From Actinomycetota bacterium (GTDB taxonomy: Bacteria > Actinomycetota > Thermoleophilia > Gaiellales > Gaiellaceae), in the NCBI GenBank assembly GCA_005884155.1, contig VAXD01000062.1, forward strand, positions 1 through 28,213: a stretch of 28,213 bases of DNA, read 5' to 3'. Shown here in pieces: positions 15,754-22,602 of the stretch. Under the pieces are notes generated by a model. That model searched no databases, was not told where the DNA came from, and worked only from the letters and a program-made list of their open reading frames with translations. The position numbers and the translations under genes were made by a program. Every line of letters begins with the position of its first letter. The first letter of the stretch is position 1.

Positions 15754-16748
15754 CACGCCACCTCCAGCGGATCGGGTGCTTTGATCGGCACGGGACCGGT
15801 CGTGAGCAGGTCGTAGAGCACCGCCATCCGCGTGACGAGCCCGGCGCGAACCTGGGTCTCGATCAGCGCGTCGGCCGCGTCCGCGACCACCGGGTCGATC
15901 TCCACGCCGCGGTTCATCGGCCCGGGGTGCATCACCTTCTGACCCGGCCGCAGCCGCTCCGGCGTCACGCCCCAGCGGGCCGTGTATTCGCGCAGCGAGG
16001 GAACGTAGTTCGCGCCCTCCTGCATCCGCTCGCGCTGCATCCGCAGGATGTAGACGACGTCCGCCGCAGCGATCGAACCGATCTCGTAGGAGATCTCGCA
16101 GCCCATCGCCTCGATCCCGCGCGGGATGAGCGGCGGCGGCCCGACGAGCGTGACCTTCGCGCCCATCAGCGTCAGCGCCTGGATGTTCGAGCGTGCGACT
16201 CGCGAGTGGAGGACGTCACCGACGATCGCGACGTGGAGGCCCTCGATCGGGCCGACCGACTCGCGGATGGTGTAGAGGTCGAGCAGCGCCTGGGTCGGGT
16301 GCTGGTGCTTCCCGTCGCCGGCGTTGACGATGTGCGCCTCGGTGAAGCGGGCGACGAGCTCCGGCGCACCGATCTGCGGGTGCCGGAGCACGATCACGTC
16401 CGGGTCGTAGGCGCCGAGCGTGAGTGCCGTGTCCTTGAGGGACTCGCCCTTGTCGACCGACGAGCCGGCGGCCTTGATCGACATCGTGTCGGCGGAGAGC
16501 CGTTTGGCCGCGAGCTCGAAGCTCGACGAGGTGCGCGTCGAGGACTCGTAGAAGACGTTCACGACCGTGTAGCCGCGAAGGGTCGGCAGCTTCTTGACCT
16601 CGCGCTCGAGCGACCTCGAGAAGCTGCGCGCGGTCGCGAGCAGGCGCTCGACGTCGGCGCGCGTGAGGTCGCCGACCGAGATCAGGTGCCGTCGTGGCGG
16701 CTCCTTCGGCGGGAGGAATTCCTCCCGCATCACGTGGATGTCACCCAT
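15753..16748 (-). CDS. pyrB: Aspartate carbamoyltransferase catalytic subunit
   Basis: PyrB joins carbamoyl phosphate and aspartate, the committed step. The 331-residue protein contains the carbamoyl-phosphate loop STRTS (70-74), SSVDKGESLKDT, NAGDGKHQHPTQALLDLYT (HPTQ motif), HSRVARSNIQAL and KVMHPGPMNRGVEI near the end. No regulatory pyrI is present, as expected in Gram-positives. ATG 16748 lies within the last codons of pyrR (CATGGGTGA), so translation is probably coupled; AGGAG lies 4 nt upstream. Longer upstream extensions read through pyrR in another frame and are not supported. Confidence 0.96.
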   Translation of the reverse strand: MGDIHVMREEFLPPKEPPRRHLISVGDLTRADVERLLATARSFSRSLEREVKKLPTLRGYTVVNVFYESSTRTSSSFELAAKRLSADTMSIKAAGSSVDKGESLKDTALTLGAYDPDVIVLRHPQIGAPELVARFTEAHIVNAGDGKHQHPTQALLDLYTIRESVGPIEGLHVAIVGDVLHSRVARSNIQALTLMGAKVTLVGPPPLIPRGIEAMGCEISYEIGSIAAADVVYILRMQRERMQEGANYVPSLREYTARWGVTPERLRPGQKVMHPGPMNRGVEIDPVVADAADALIETQVRAGLVTRMAVLYDLLTTGPVPIKAPDPLEVA

Positions 16749-17322
16749 GGGGCTCCTTTGCGGGGACGATGAGGACGCGGTCGATCTCGTCGACCTCGAC
16801 GAGCTCCACCTGGACGCGCTCGTCGCGGGCGGTTGGCAGGTTCTTGCCGACGTAGTCAGGGCGAATCGGAAGCTCTCGGTGGCCGCGATCGGCAAGGACG
16901 GCAAGCTGGACCCGCTCCGGGCGCCCGTAGCCGAAGAGCGCCTCGATCGCCGCGCGGATCGTGCGGCCGGTGTAGAGGACGTCGTCGACGAGCACGCAGG
17001 TCATCCCCTCGAGCGGGAAGTCGAGCGTCGTCGAGCGGACGAGCGGCTGGGCGTGACGGGGAGGCTCGCCCGCGCGGACGTGGACGTCGTCGCGGTGGAA
17101 GGTGATGTCGAGCTGGCCGAAGGCGACTTCGATGCCGCTCAGCTCCTCGATACGGCGGCGCAGCCTCTGCGCGATAGGCACGCCGCGCGTGTGGATGCCG
17201 ACGAGCGCGACGCGATCGAGCTCGGGGTTGCCCTCGACGATCTCGTGCGCGATCCGCGTCAGCGTCCGCTCGATCGCCTCGGCATCGAGGACAGTCTTGG
17301 CTTCAGAGGTCTGCGCGCTCAC
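16741..17322 (-). CDS. pyrR: Pyrimidine operon regulator PyrR / uracil phosphoribosyltransferase
   Basis: PyrR binds pyr mRNA when UMP/UTP is abundant and also converts uracil plus PRPP to UMP. The 193-residue protein follows the family closely: AEAIERTLTRIAHEIVEGN, ALVGIHTRGVPIAQRL, the PRPP loop VLVDDVLYTGRT (110-121), and LAVLADRGHRELPIRPDYVGKN. The GTG 17322 start has no ribosome binding site of its own but overlaps the stop of an eight-codon upstream ORF (GTGA), which suggests translational coupling. A PyrR-type binding loop precedes that ORF. It is the first gene of pyrR-pyrB-pyrC-carA-carB. Confidence 0.95.
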   Translation of the reverse strand: MSAQTSEAKTVLDAEAIERTLTRIAHEIVEGNPELDRVALVGIHTRGVPIAQRLRRRIEELSGIEVAFGQLDITFHRDDVHVRAGEPPRHAQPLVRSTTLDFPLEGMTCVLVDDVLYTGRTIRAAIEALFGYGRPERVQLAVLADRGHRELPIRPDYVGKNLPTARDERVQVELVEVDEIDRVLIVPAKEPHG

Positions 17323-17345
17323 GGCGCGCTCACGGCGCTGCTCAC
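17319..17345 (-). other. Eight-codon upstream ORF coupled to pyrR
   Basis: GTG 17345 follows AGGAG (17356-17352) by 6 nt and encodes MSSAVSAP, ending TGA at 17321-17319. That stop overlaps the pyrR GTG (17322-17320) as GTGA. The good ribosome binding site belongs to this mini-ORF rather than to pyrR itself. Alternatively, a one- or two-base indel could hide an in-frame, longer pyrR start. Confidence 0.5.
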
Positions 17346-17358
17346 CTTCGACTCCTTT

Positions 17359-17375
17359 CCGGCCTCTCGGGACCG
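17359..17375 (-). promoter_or_regulatory. PyrR binding loop in the pyr operon leader
   Basis: On the minus strand GGUCCCGAGAGGCC (17374-17361) fits the classic PyrR loop ARUCCNGNGAGGYU at 12 of 14 positions. The two differences form a compensating G-C in place of the closing A-U. Extra pairs CGG/CCG close it. The AGGAG ribosome binding site begins 3 nt further, so PyrR binding could mask it. Translational repression of this kind is known in Mycobacterium smegmatis. Confidence 0.65.
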
Positions 17376-17426
17376 AGTTAAAGGGGTGCTCTGTTCGCCG
17401 CGGGACGCTAGCGGCCGGGCCGGACG

Positions 17427-17834
17427 TTACTCGCTAGCGACGGGCAAGAGCAAATCGATCTCGTCGTGGCGGCGGTAGAACTCGAGCGACGGGCGGCTCT
17501 CGTCGGGCTGCGTGGTCGCCACCAGCGCGTCGAATGTGGGGCCGATGCGCTCGTAGATAGCCGGCGGCTCACCGTTCAGCCGCGCGCGCAGATAGCGCCC
17601 GCCCGGGAGCGTCCCCGTCTCCAGTCCGAGTGCCTGAGGGTCGTCGTCTTCCCGCGACACGACGCAGGCTCGGTACTCCTTTTCCCGTGGGTAGAACGCG
17701 CCGTAGAACTTGCGGCCGCGGGTGCCGACGAGCTCTTCGAGGCGCGTGAACGCCGGGCCGAACAGGGCGACGTCGTCGGGTGTGCGAATGAACATCACGG
17801 CGATCTCGTCGCGTTCGACCGGCGTCGCTTCCAT
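17427..17834 (-). CDS. GyrI-like small-molecule-binding domain protein (tentative)
   Basis: The 135-residue product reads FYGAFYPREKEYRACVVSREDDD and LETGTLPGGRYLRARLNGEPPAIYERIGPTFDALV, which resembles stand-alone GyrI/effector-binding domains of the SOUL-like fold. There is no DNA-binding domain. It shows no signal or membrane segment, so it is probably cytoplasmic. The start is ATG 17834, 8 nt after TAACCT (17848-17843). It ends 52 bp before the pyr leader but reads in the same direction, so it is upstream of the pyr operon and may share its transcript. The family call is by eye and moderate; ligand and role are unknown. Confidence 0.65.
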   Translation of the reverse strand: MEATPVERDEIAVMFIRTPDDVALFGPAFTRLEELVGTRGRKFYGAFYPREKEYRACVVSREDDDPQALGLETGTLPGGRYLRARLNGEPPAIYERIGPTFDALVATTQPDESRPSLEFYRRHDEIDLLLPVASE

Positions 17835-17842
17835 CTATGCGC

Positions 17843-17848
17843 AGGTTA
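17843..17848 (-). promoter_or_regulatory. -10 element TAACCT for the GyrI-like gene
   Basis: TAACCT reads on the minus strand, 8 nt before ATG 17834, consistent with a leaderless transcript. The lipoprotein gene starts divergently at 17890. Confidence 0.4.
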
Positions 17849-17889
17849 CTTCGGAGGACCGCTCAGAGCCGTTTGCTCGTATTCCGGGG

Positions 17890-18384
17890 ATGCGCCTCGT
17901 TCTCGGTCCCTTCGTCGCACTGATGCTGCTCGCTTCGGCGTGCGGCGGCAGCGGTCACGTCCTTGCGGCACACGGCGTGCATCTTGTCGTGCCGAACGGC
18001 TGGAGCTCGATCCGCCCTGCGCAGGGACCGGTGACGGACCCGCGGACACTGCTCGTCGCCGGGACGGCAGGCGTGCGCGCTCGGCCGTCTAGCTGCTCCG
18101 CCCAGTCGTACCGCGTCCCGTCCTCGGGCGCGGCGGTCGTCGTCGTCGGCTGGTCGTCGGTCTCGGCCGCAGGCGGAGCGCCGCGGCCCGGCCGTATGCC
18201 GCTCGAGCACCTCGTCTCTGTGCGTCGACCGTTCTTCGAATGCTTCGCCGGCCGAGGCGCCGGCGCCGATCTCTTACTGGCCGGCAAGCGCTACCAGGTG
18301 CGCGTGCTGGTCGGCGACCGCGCCTCGAAGCACCAGGTGGATCAAGCGCTTGCAGTCGCCCGCTCGTTCAAGCCGGCCGGCTGA
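17890..18384 (+). CDS. Putative lipoprotein of unknown function
   Basis: The 164-residue protein has a lipoprotein signal: MRLVLGPFVALMLLASACGGS with lipobox LASAC, so Cys18 would be lipidated and the protein anchored outside the membrane. The mature part (VHLVVPNGWSSIRPAQGP ... KHQVDQALAVARSFKPAG) resembles short extracellular beta-rich proteins with a closing helix; I do not recognise a family. The start is ATG 17890 with GGGG just upstream; longer versions would begin before the signal peptide. Its 3' end overlaps the convergent methyltransferase by 43 bp, an unusually long tail-to-tail overlap. Confidence 0.75.
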   Translation: MRLVLGPFVALMLLASACGGSGHVLAAHGVHLVVPNGWSSIRPAQGPVTDPRTLLVAGTAGVRARPSSCSAQSYRVPSSGAAVVVVGWSSVSAAGGAPRPGRMPLEHLVSVRRPFFECFAGRGAGADLLLAGKRYQVRVLVGDRASKHQVDQALAVARSFKPAG

Positions 18385-19109
18385 ACGAACGCGACCGCGA
18401 TCAGCCACTCGATCGGGTATTCGATCCGCTCGGGGAGCTCGCGCTCGGCGCGGGCGAGGCCTTCGTCGTACTCCTCGAGTGGGATCAGGTCGAAGGTCGA
18501 GATGTGCTTGCCGCGGATCCGTTCGAGGGCCGCCTCGCGCTCGTGGACGCCGACCTGTGAGAGCTGAGAGAGCGCGACCTCGCCGAAGCCTGCGGCGCGC
18601 AGCTCGGTCTCGAGCTCCTCGGCACTCGAGAACCGCTCGCGATCGACCGCCTCCATCGACGGGAAGAGCTCGTTGAGCCAGTAGGTCGGGAAGTAGGAAG
18701 GGTCGAACGTGACGACTGCAAGACGGCCGTCCGCACCGAGGACGCGACGCGCCTCGGCGAACGCGCGCCCGCGGTCGACCAGGTGCGACGAGAGCCACAT
18801 GACGACGCGCTCGAACCAGGCGTCCTTGAACGGCAGCGCCTCGGCGCGGCCATCTTTGAACCTTGCGCCGGGCACATTCGCGCGCGCCACCTCGAGCATC
18901 GCCGGCTCGGCGTCGACGCCCCAGACCTTCGCGTGGTCCGCGAGCGCCGCCTCGAGCCGCCCGGTGCCGCAGCCGACGTCGAGGACGCGACGGCCCGGGA
19001 GATCGGCCTCCCGCTCGACATGGCGGAAGACCTCCCACCAGTTCTCGTCGACCGGCCGGATCCGGTCGTACGTCGCGGCGAGCCGCGAGAAATCTGGTTT
19101 CGAGCTCAC
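18342..19109 (-). CDS. Class I SAM-dependent methyltransferase
   Basis: The 255-residue cytoplasmic protein has motif I VLDVGCGTG (42-50), an acidic residue after strand 2 (WGVDAEPAMLEVARAN), AEALPFKDAWFERVVMWLSSHLV (motifs II/III region) and a post-motif RRVLGADGRLAVVTFDPSYF, as in the UbiE/Methyltransf_11 group. The substrate cannot be told. The start is GTG 19109, which falls inside an 18-nt inverted-repeat arm (19102-19119), so the start region may have been donated by that element. The only other plausible in-frame starts lie further in. The 3' end overlaps the lipoprotein gene. Confidence 0.88.
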   Translation of the reverse strand: MSSKPDFSRLAATYDRIRPVDENWWEVFRHVEREADLPGRRVLDVGCGTGRLEAALADHAKVWGVDAEPAMLEVARANVPGARFKDGRAEALPFKDAWFERVVMWLSSHLVDRGRAFAEARRVLGADGRLAVVTFDPSYFPTYWLNELFPSMEAVDRERFSSAEELETELRAAGFGEVALSQLSQVGVHEREAALERIRGKHISTFDLIPLEEYDEGLARAERELPERIEYPIEWLIAVAFVQPAGLNERATASA

Positions 19110-19264
19110 TTCAGCCTGAGACTTGTGTCGCCGGACCGCGCTGCGCGGCCCGTGGACTGCGTCCTCAGTCCCGTCCGTAGCCTACGGCTACGCACGCTCC
19201 CTGCGTCCTTGCCACGAACCACGCATCACGCCCCGGCAACGAAGCATCAGACTGAAGCGAGCTC
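19102..19264. repeat. Inverted-repeat-bounded intergenic segment
   Basis: An 18-nt arm at 19102-19119 and its inverse at 19247-19264 match at 16 of 18 positions (core GAGCTCACTTCAG versus CTGAAGCGAGCTC). They bracket about 127 bp without a gene, which contains the small palindrome CGTAGCC-TAC-GGCTACG (19176-19192). No flanking target duplication is seen. It could be a MITE-like remnant or an RNA element. Confidence 0.45.
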
Positions 19265-19496
19265 AGGCGTCCGCGATGAGATCGTCCGGGTCCGTCAGCG
19301 ATTCGATCGCGTGCTGGGCGGCCTCGAGGTCAGACTCGGGGACGAGCACCTTCTGCGGCGTGTCCTCGGTCTCCCGTGGATGGTGCTCGACGGCGGTCTC
19401 GAGCTCCGACGAGATGCCTGCAGCCTGCAACAGCGACTGGATCTCCTCGGCCTCGGCGACGTCCTCGGCCAGCGCAACCTGCACCAGCGCGCTCAC
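19263..19496 (-). CDS. DUF2007-like small protein
   Basis: The 77-residue acidic protein reads LAEDVAEAEEIQSLLQAAGISSELE then KVLVPESDLEAAQHAIESL. This matches the layout of DUF2007-type 'putative signal transducing' proteins (a beta-alpha-beta fold with a 'sequence-spanning two substrates' look). The molecular role is unknown in the family. GTG 19496 overlaps the rnz stop as GTGA, so it is co-translated with RNase Z. The stop overlaps the inverted-repeat segment. Confidence 0.75.
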   Translation of the reverse strand: MSALVQVALAEDVAEAEEIQSLLQAAGISSELETAVEHHPRETEDTPQKVLVPESDLEAAQHAIESLTDPDDLIADA

Positions 19497-20482
19497 GGCA
19501 CCGTCTCCGTTTCGGGCACCAGTTCCTTGCGGCCTGCGCGCGCGCCGCCTTTGACCAAGCGGGGGGCGCCCCGGTCGGGAAACGGCACGTCGATCACGTC
19601 GAAGTCCTTGGGCACCACGGTCTCCGGGAAGATCGTACGCGCCTCGCGCACCACCTCGGGCCCGAAGTAGCGGTTGGAGAGGTGCGTGAGGGCGAGCAGG
19701 CCGACGTCGGCCTCCCGCGCTACCTCCGCCGCGTCGAGCGCGGTCGAGTGCGCCGTCTCCTGCGCGCGCTCGCGCTCCTCGTCGAGGAACGTTGCCTCGT
19801 GGACGAGCACCTCCGCCCCGCGCGCGGCCTCGACGACTGTCTGCGAAGGAGCGGTGTCCCCGCTGAGCACGACTTTGCGGCCGGGCCTGGGCGGGCCAAG
19901 CACCTCGTCCGGAGTGACGACCCGGCCGTCCGCGAGCTGCACGCTCTCGCCCGCCTGGAGCAACCCGCGCTGGGGCCCGGACGGGACGCCGAGCGCGTCT
20001 GAGGCGGACACGTCGAAGCGCCCGGGCCGCGGGTGCTCGATCAGCGCGAAGCCGAGCGACTGCACGCCGTGCGCGACCGGGAACGTGACGATGTTGTAGT
20101 CCTCGCGCTCGAGCACGTCACCGGGCCGCAGCTCGACAATCTCGATCGGGTAGGTCAGCCTGCCGAACACCCGCCGCAAGGTCGCGAAGAGGTCCTTCAG
20201 GCCGGGCGGCCCGTAGATGGTCAGCGGAATGTCCCGGCCGCGGAGCGCGAACGTCTTCAGCATGCCCGGCAGGCCGAGGTAGTGGTCGGCGTGGAAATGC
20301 GAGACGAATACCTCGCGCAGCTCGACAAGCCCGACCGTCGAGCGCAGGAGCTGCCGCTGGGTGCCCTCGCCGCAGTCGAACAGCAGCCGCTCGCCCCCGC
20401 GCCGGACGAGCAGCGCCGACGGCGCCCGCTGGGCGGTCGGAACCGAGCCGGAGGTGCCGAAGAAGACGAGGTCGAGTTCCAC
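19493..20482 (-). CDS. rnz: Ribonuclease Z (tRNA 3' endonuclease)
   Basis: RNase Z cuts pre-tRNA after the discriminator base so that CCA can be added, which is needed for tRNAs without an encoded CCA such as the tRNA-Leu here. The 329-residue metallo-beta-lactamase protein has the N-terminal FFGTSGSVPT, FDCGEGTQRQL, the zinc motif SHFHADHYLGLPG (His62, His64, Asp66, His67), VAHGVQSLGFAL, LSGDTAPS and EATFLDE, and HLSNRYF. This is the short-form (about 300 aa) enzyme. GTG 20482 lies 6 nt after TAGACT (20494-20489), so it is probably leaderless. It is followed by the DUF2007-like gene. Confidence 0.95.
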   Translation of the reverse strand: MELDLVFFGTSGSVPTAQRAPSALLVRRGGERLLFDCGEGTQRQLLRSTVGLVELREVFVSHFHADHYLGLPGMLKTFALRGRDIPLTIYGPPGLKDLFATLRRVFGRLTYPIEIVELRPGDVLEREDYNIVTFPVAHGVQSLGFALIEHPRPGRFDVSASDALGVPSGPQRGLLQAGESVQLADGRVVTPDEVLGPPRPGRKVVLSGDTAPSQTVVEAARGAEVLVHEATFLDEERERAQETAHSTALDAAEVAREADVGLLALTHLSNRYFGPEVVREARTIFPETVVPKDFDVIDVPFPDRGAPRLVKGGARAGRKELVPETETVP

Positions 20483-20488
20483 GCGGAG

Positions 20489-20494
20489 AGTCTA
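20489..20494 (-). promoter_or_regulatory. -10 element TAGACT for rnz
   Basis: TAGACT reads on the minus strand, 6 nt before GTG 20482; a leaderless start is likely. Confidence 0.4.
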
Positions 20495-20547
20495 GTTTCG
20501 CCTGACTCAAGCAACTCCCGGCCCCAGCCGATAGTTGCGAGAGGCTC

Positions 20548-21900
20548 ATGCGACTGCGGCAGGCACACGGGCTGGCTTTACGAGCGGCGTCCGAGCGCTC
20601 GCTCACGCTCCTGCGCGTCTTCCTGCTCGCGAGCGCGCTCATCCTCGCGATCGGCGCCGTCGTCCTGAGCACTGTCCTCACCCGCGCGCTCAACGGCCAG
20701 GCCATCGCCGACAACCGCGACAGCCTCACGCTCTACGTCGACGGTGTCCTCCGCCCCGCGCTCGTGCGGGACCATCGACTGCGCGTCGACCCGCGCGTCT
20801 CCTCCACCTTGCTTCAGGAACTGCGCCGCGACGACGACCTCGTCACGGTCAAGGTGTGGCGGCCCGACGGCGTGCTCGCGTGGACCAATCGCGCGCCGCA
20901 GCGGATCGGCAAGCGCTTCGAGCAAGAGAACGAGCTCATCGAGGCGCTGCACGGCCATGCAGCCGGCTCGGTCGGCAAGCTCTCTGCGGACGAGAACCAG
21001 GTCGAACGCTCGCTCGGTTTCAGCCACCTGCTCCAGGTCTACGCGCCCATCCTCGACAGCGACGGCAAGACCGTCCTCGGCGCGTACGAGATCTACGCCG
21101 ACCCGAAGGGCCTCGAGGCGACGATCGCCTCGCGCAGGCACGTCCTCTGGGGCGCCGTCGCGCTGGTCTTCCTGGCGCTCTGGGCGGCGCTCGCGCTGCT
21201 TGTTCGCGGCGCCTCCGCGACGCTGCGCCGCCAGACCCGCCAGCTGCGGGAGCGCTCGAAGGCGCTGATGGAGGCCTACGCTCGCCTCGAGGAGAGCTCG
21301 CTCGAGGCGATCGAGAGCCTCAATGCCACGGTCGAGGCCAAGGACCCGGCCACGGCGGGCCACTCCCGACGGGTGCAGCGAATCTCGCTCGCTCTCGGCG
21401 AGGAGCTCGGGCTCGAGCCGAAGCGGCTCGACGCGCTCCGCTTCGGCTCGCTCTTCCATGACATCGGCAAGATCGCCGTTCCCGACGGGATCCTCGTTAA
21501 GCCGGGCAAGCTCGACACCCAGGAGTACGCCCGGATGAAGACGCACGCGGTCGAGGGCGCGCGCATCGTCGAGAAGTTCGGCCGCCTACGCGACTCCGTC
21601 CCGATCATTCGCCACCACCACGAATGGTGGGACGGCGCGGGCTACCCGGACGGGCTCGAGCAGGACGCGATCCCGCTCGAGGCGGCGATCGTCGGGCTGG
21701 CGGACGCCTGGGACGCGATGACCACCGACCGGCCGTACCACCGGGCGCTCACGATCGCGGAAGCGTTGAGCGAGATCACAGGCGGGCGCGGGAGGCAGTT
21801 CTCGCCGGTCGTCGTCGACGCTTTCCACCGGACCCTCGAGCGACGCCCGGCCGAGCTCGGGCTCGACGAGCCCGCTGGCGATGCGCTGCAGGCGGGCTAG
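20548..21900 (+). CDS. Membrane-bound HD-GYP domain phosphodiesterase
   Basis: HD-GYP proteins hydrolyse cyclic di-GMP or related dinucleotides. The 450-residue protein has a first membrane segment (VFLLASALILAIGAVVLSTVL), an outside sensor-like region of about 150 residues, a second segment (VLWGAVALVFLALWAALALLV), a likely coiled coil (about 222-255), and a C-terminal HD-GYP domain. Key signatures are GHSRRVQRISLALG, SLFHDIGKIAVPDGIL (His304, Asp305) and HHHEWWDGAGYPDGL (Gly365-Tyr366-Pro367), with the usual DAWDAMTTDRPYH. ATG 20548 has GAGG a few bases upstream. No GGDEF gene is nearby. Its TAG stop forms part of the -10 of the next gene. Confidence 0.94.
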   Translation: MRLRQAHGLALRAASERSLTLLRVFLLASALILAIGAVVLSTVLTRALNGQAIADNRDSLTLYVDGVLRPALVRDHRLRVDPRVSSTLLQELRRDDDLVTVKVWRPDGVLAWTNRAPQRIGKRFEQENELIEALHGHAAGSVGKLSADENQVERSLGFSHLLQVYAPILDSDGKTVLGAYEIYADPKGLEATIASRRHVLWGAVALVFLALWAALALLVRGASATLRRQTRQLRERSKALMEAYARLEESSLEAIESLNATVEAKDPATAGHSRRVQRISLALGEELGLEPKRLDALRFGSLFHDIGKIAVPDGILVKPGKLDTQEYARMKTHAVEGARIVEKFGRLRDSVPIIRHHHEWWDGAGYPDGLEQDAIPLEAAIVGLADAWDAMTTDRPYHRALTIAEALSEITGGRGRQFSPVVVDAFHRTLERRPAELGLDEPAGDALQAG

Positions 21901-21903
21901 AGT
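21898..21903 (+). promoter_or_regulatory. -10 element TAGAGT, overlapping the HD-GYP stop codon
   Basis: TAGAGT contains the TAG stop of the HD-GYP gene and lies 6 nt before ATG 21910. Confidence 0.35.
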
Positions 21904-21909
21904 CGTGGC

Positions 21910-22356
21910 ATGGCCGACGCTGTCCTGCGCGCGATCCGCCGCGAGCCTGACGCCGACGAGCACAACGCGATCCGCGAGCTCTGGAAGCGCCACTCGATCG
22001 CCGAGGAGCAGCGCGACCTCCCCGGCCTGCTGTCGACGCTGACGCCCGACTGCGTCTACGAGCTCGTCCAGACCGGCCACCGCTGGGAGGGGCACGAGGG
22101 CGCGACACGCTTCTACCTCGGCCTGCTGCGAGCGTTCCCGGACGTCGACTTCCAGCTGAGCGGCATCGTGATCGGCCCACAGGGTGTCTGCGAGGAGGCC
22201 GAGGTCACCGGCACGCACGAGGGCGAGTGGCTCGGTATCGAGCCGAGCGGCGAACGGCTCGTGTGGCAGGTCGCGATCTTCTTCCCGTGGGACGCGCAGC
22301 AGCGCCTCTTCGAGGGCGAGCGCGTCTGGACGGCCGGCCTGCCGCTACCGGGCTGA
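21910..22356 (+). CDS. NTF2-like / SnoaL-like protein
   Basis: The 148-residue cytoplasmic protein has the layout of SnoaL-like NTF2 folds: an N-terminal helix (RELWKRHSIAEEQRDLPGLLSTL), then TPDCVYELVQTGHRWEGHEGATRFYLGLLRAFPDVDFQLSGIVI, EVTGTHEGEWLGIEPSGERLVWQVAIFF and WD ... FEGERVWT. Such proteins include cyclases, isomerases and many with no known ligand. It starts at ATG 21910, 9 bp after the HD-GYP gene, and its end overlaps the convergent LysM gene by 12 bp. Fold assignment is fair; the function is unknown. Confidence 0.8.
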   Translation: MADAVLRAIRREPDADEHNAIRELWKRHSIAEEQRDLPGLLSTLTPDCVYELVQTGHRWEGHEGATRFYLGLLRAFPDVDFQLSGIVIGPQGVCEEAEVTGTHEGEWLGIEPSGERLVWQVAIFFPWDAQQRLFEGERVWTAGLPLPG

Positions 22357-22593
22357 CGGCAGGACGAGCTGCTCGCCCGGGACGATCACGTAGCCGGCGA
22401 TGTGGTTCTGCTTCGCGATGCGGTAGATCGCATCGCGCGGGTCGCCTGCGTAGTGCGAGGCCGCGATCGACCAGAGCGTGTCGCCCGGCCTGACCGTGTA
22501 GCGGAGCGTCGGCCCGGCGCCCTGCGAGGCGCGCGCGACGACCGCCCAGGCGATCAGCGCCAGCGCGGAGATGAGGAGGATCTTCCCGAACAT
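22345..22593 (-). CDS. LysM membrane protein, probable SOS-induced division inhibitor (YneA-like)
   Basis: The 82-residue protein has an N-terminal membrane helix (KILLISALALIAWAVVA, about 4-20) and one LysM domain (RYTVRPGDTLWSIAASHYAG ... VIVPGEQLVLP, 31-78) that would face the wall. This is the layout of Bacillus YneA and actinobacterial relatives (M. tuberculosis Rv2719c, Corynebacterium DivS). These are made in the SOS response and block division. Two perfect SOS boxes overlap its promoter and start codon, which strongly supports that role. lexA is not in the window. ATG 22593 lies 9 nt after TAGCAT. Function is inferred from size, domain order and regulation; an unrelated LysM protein cannot be excluded. 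Confidence 0.8.
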   Translation of the reverse strand: MFGKILLISALALIAWAVVARASQGAGPTLRYTVRPGDTLWSIAASHYAGDPRDAIYRIAKQNHIAGYVIVPGEQLVLPSAR

Positions 22594-22600
22594 GTGTTCG
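22587..22600. promoter_or_regulatory. SOS (LexA) box at the start codon of the LysM gene
   Basis: CGAACATGTGTTCG has intact CGAAC and GTTCG half-sites with four bases between, the Gram-positive LexA site. It covers the transcript start and the ATG (22593-22591) of the LysM gene. Confidence 0.85.
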
Positions 22601-22602
22601 CC

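Noticed and set aside
14461..15816. 451-codon plus-strand ORF
   Set aside because: Antisense of pyrC, low-complexity Arg/Glu composition.
19176..19192. Rho-independent terminator CGTAGCC-TAC-GGCTACG
   Set aside because: Only a 7-bp stem with no U-run, and it is inside a larger inverted-repeat segment.
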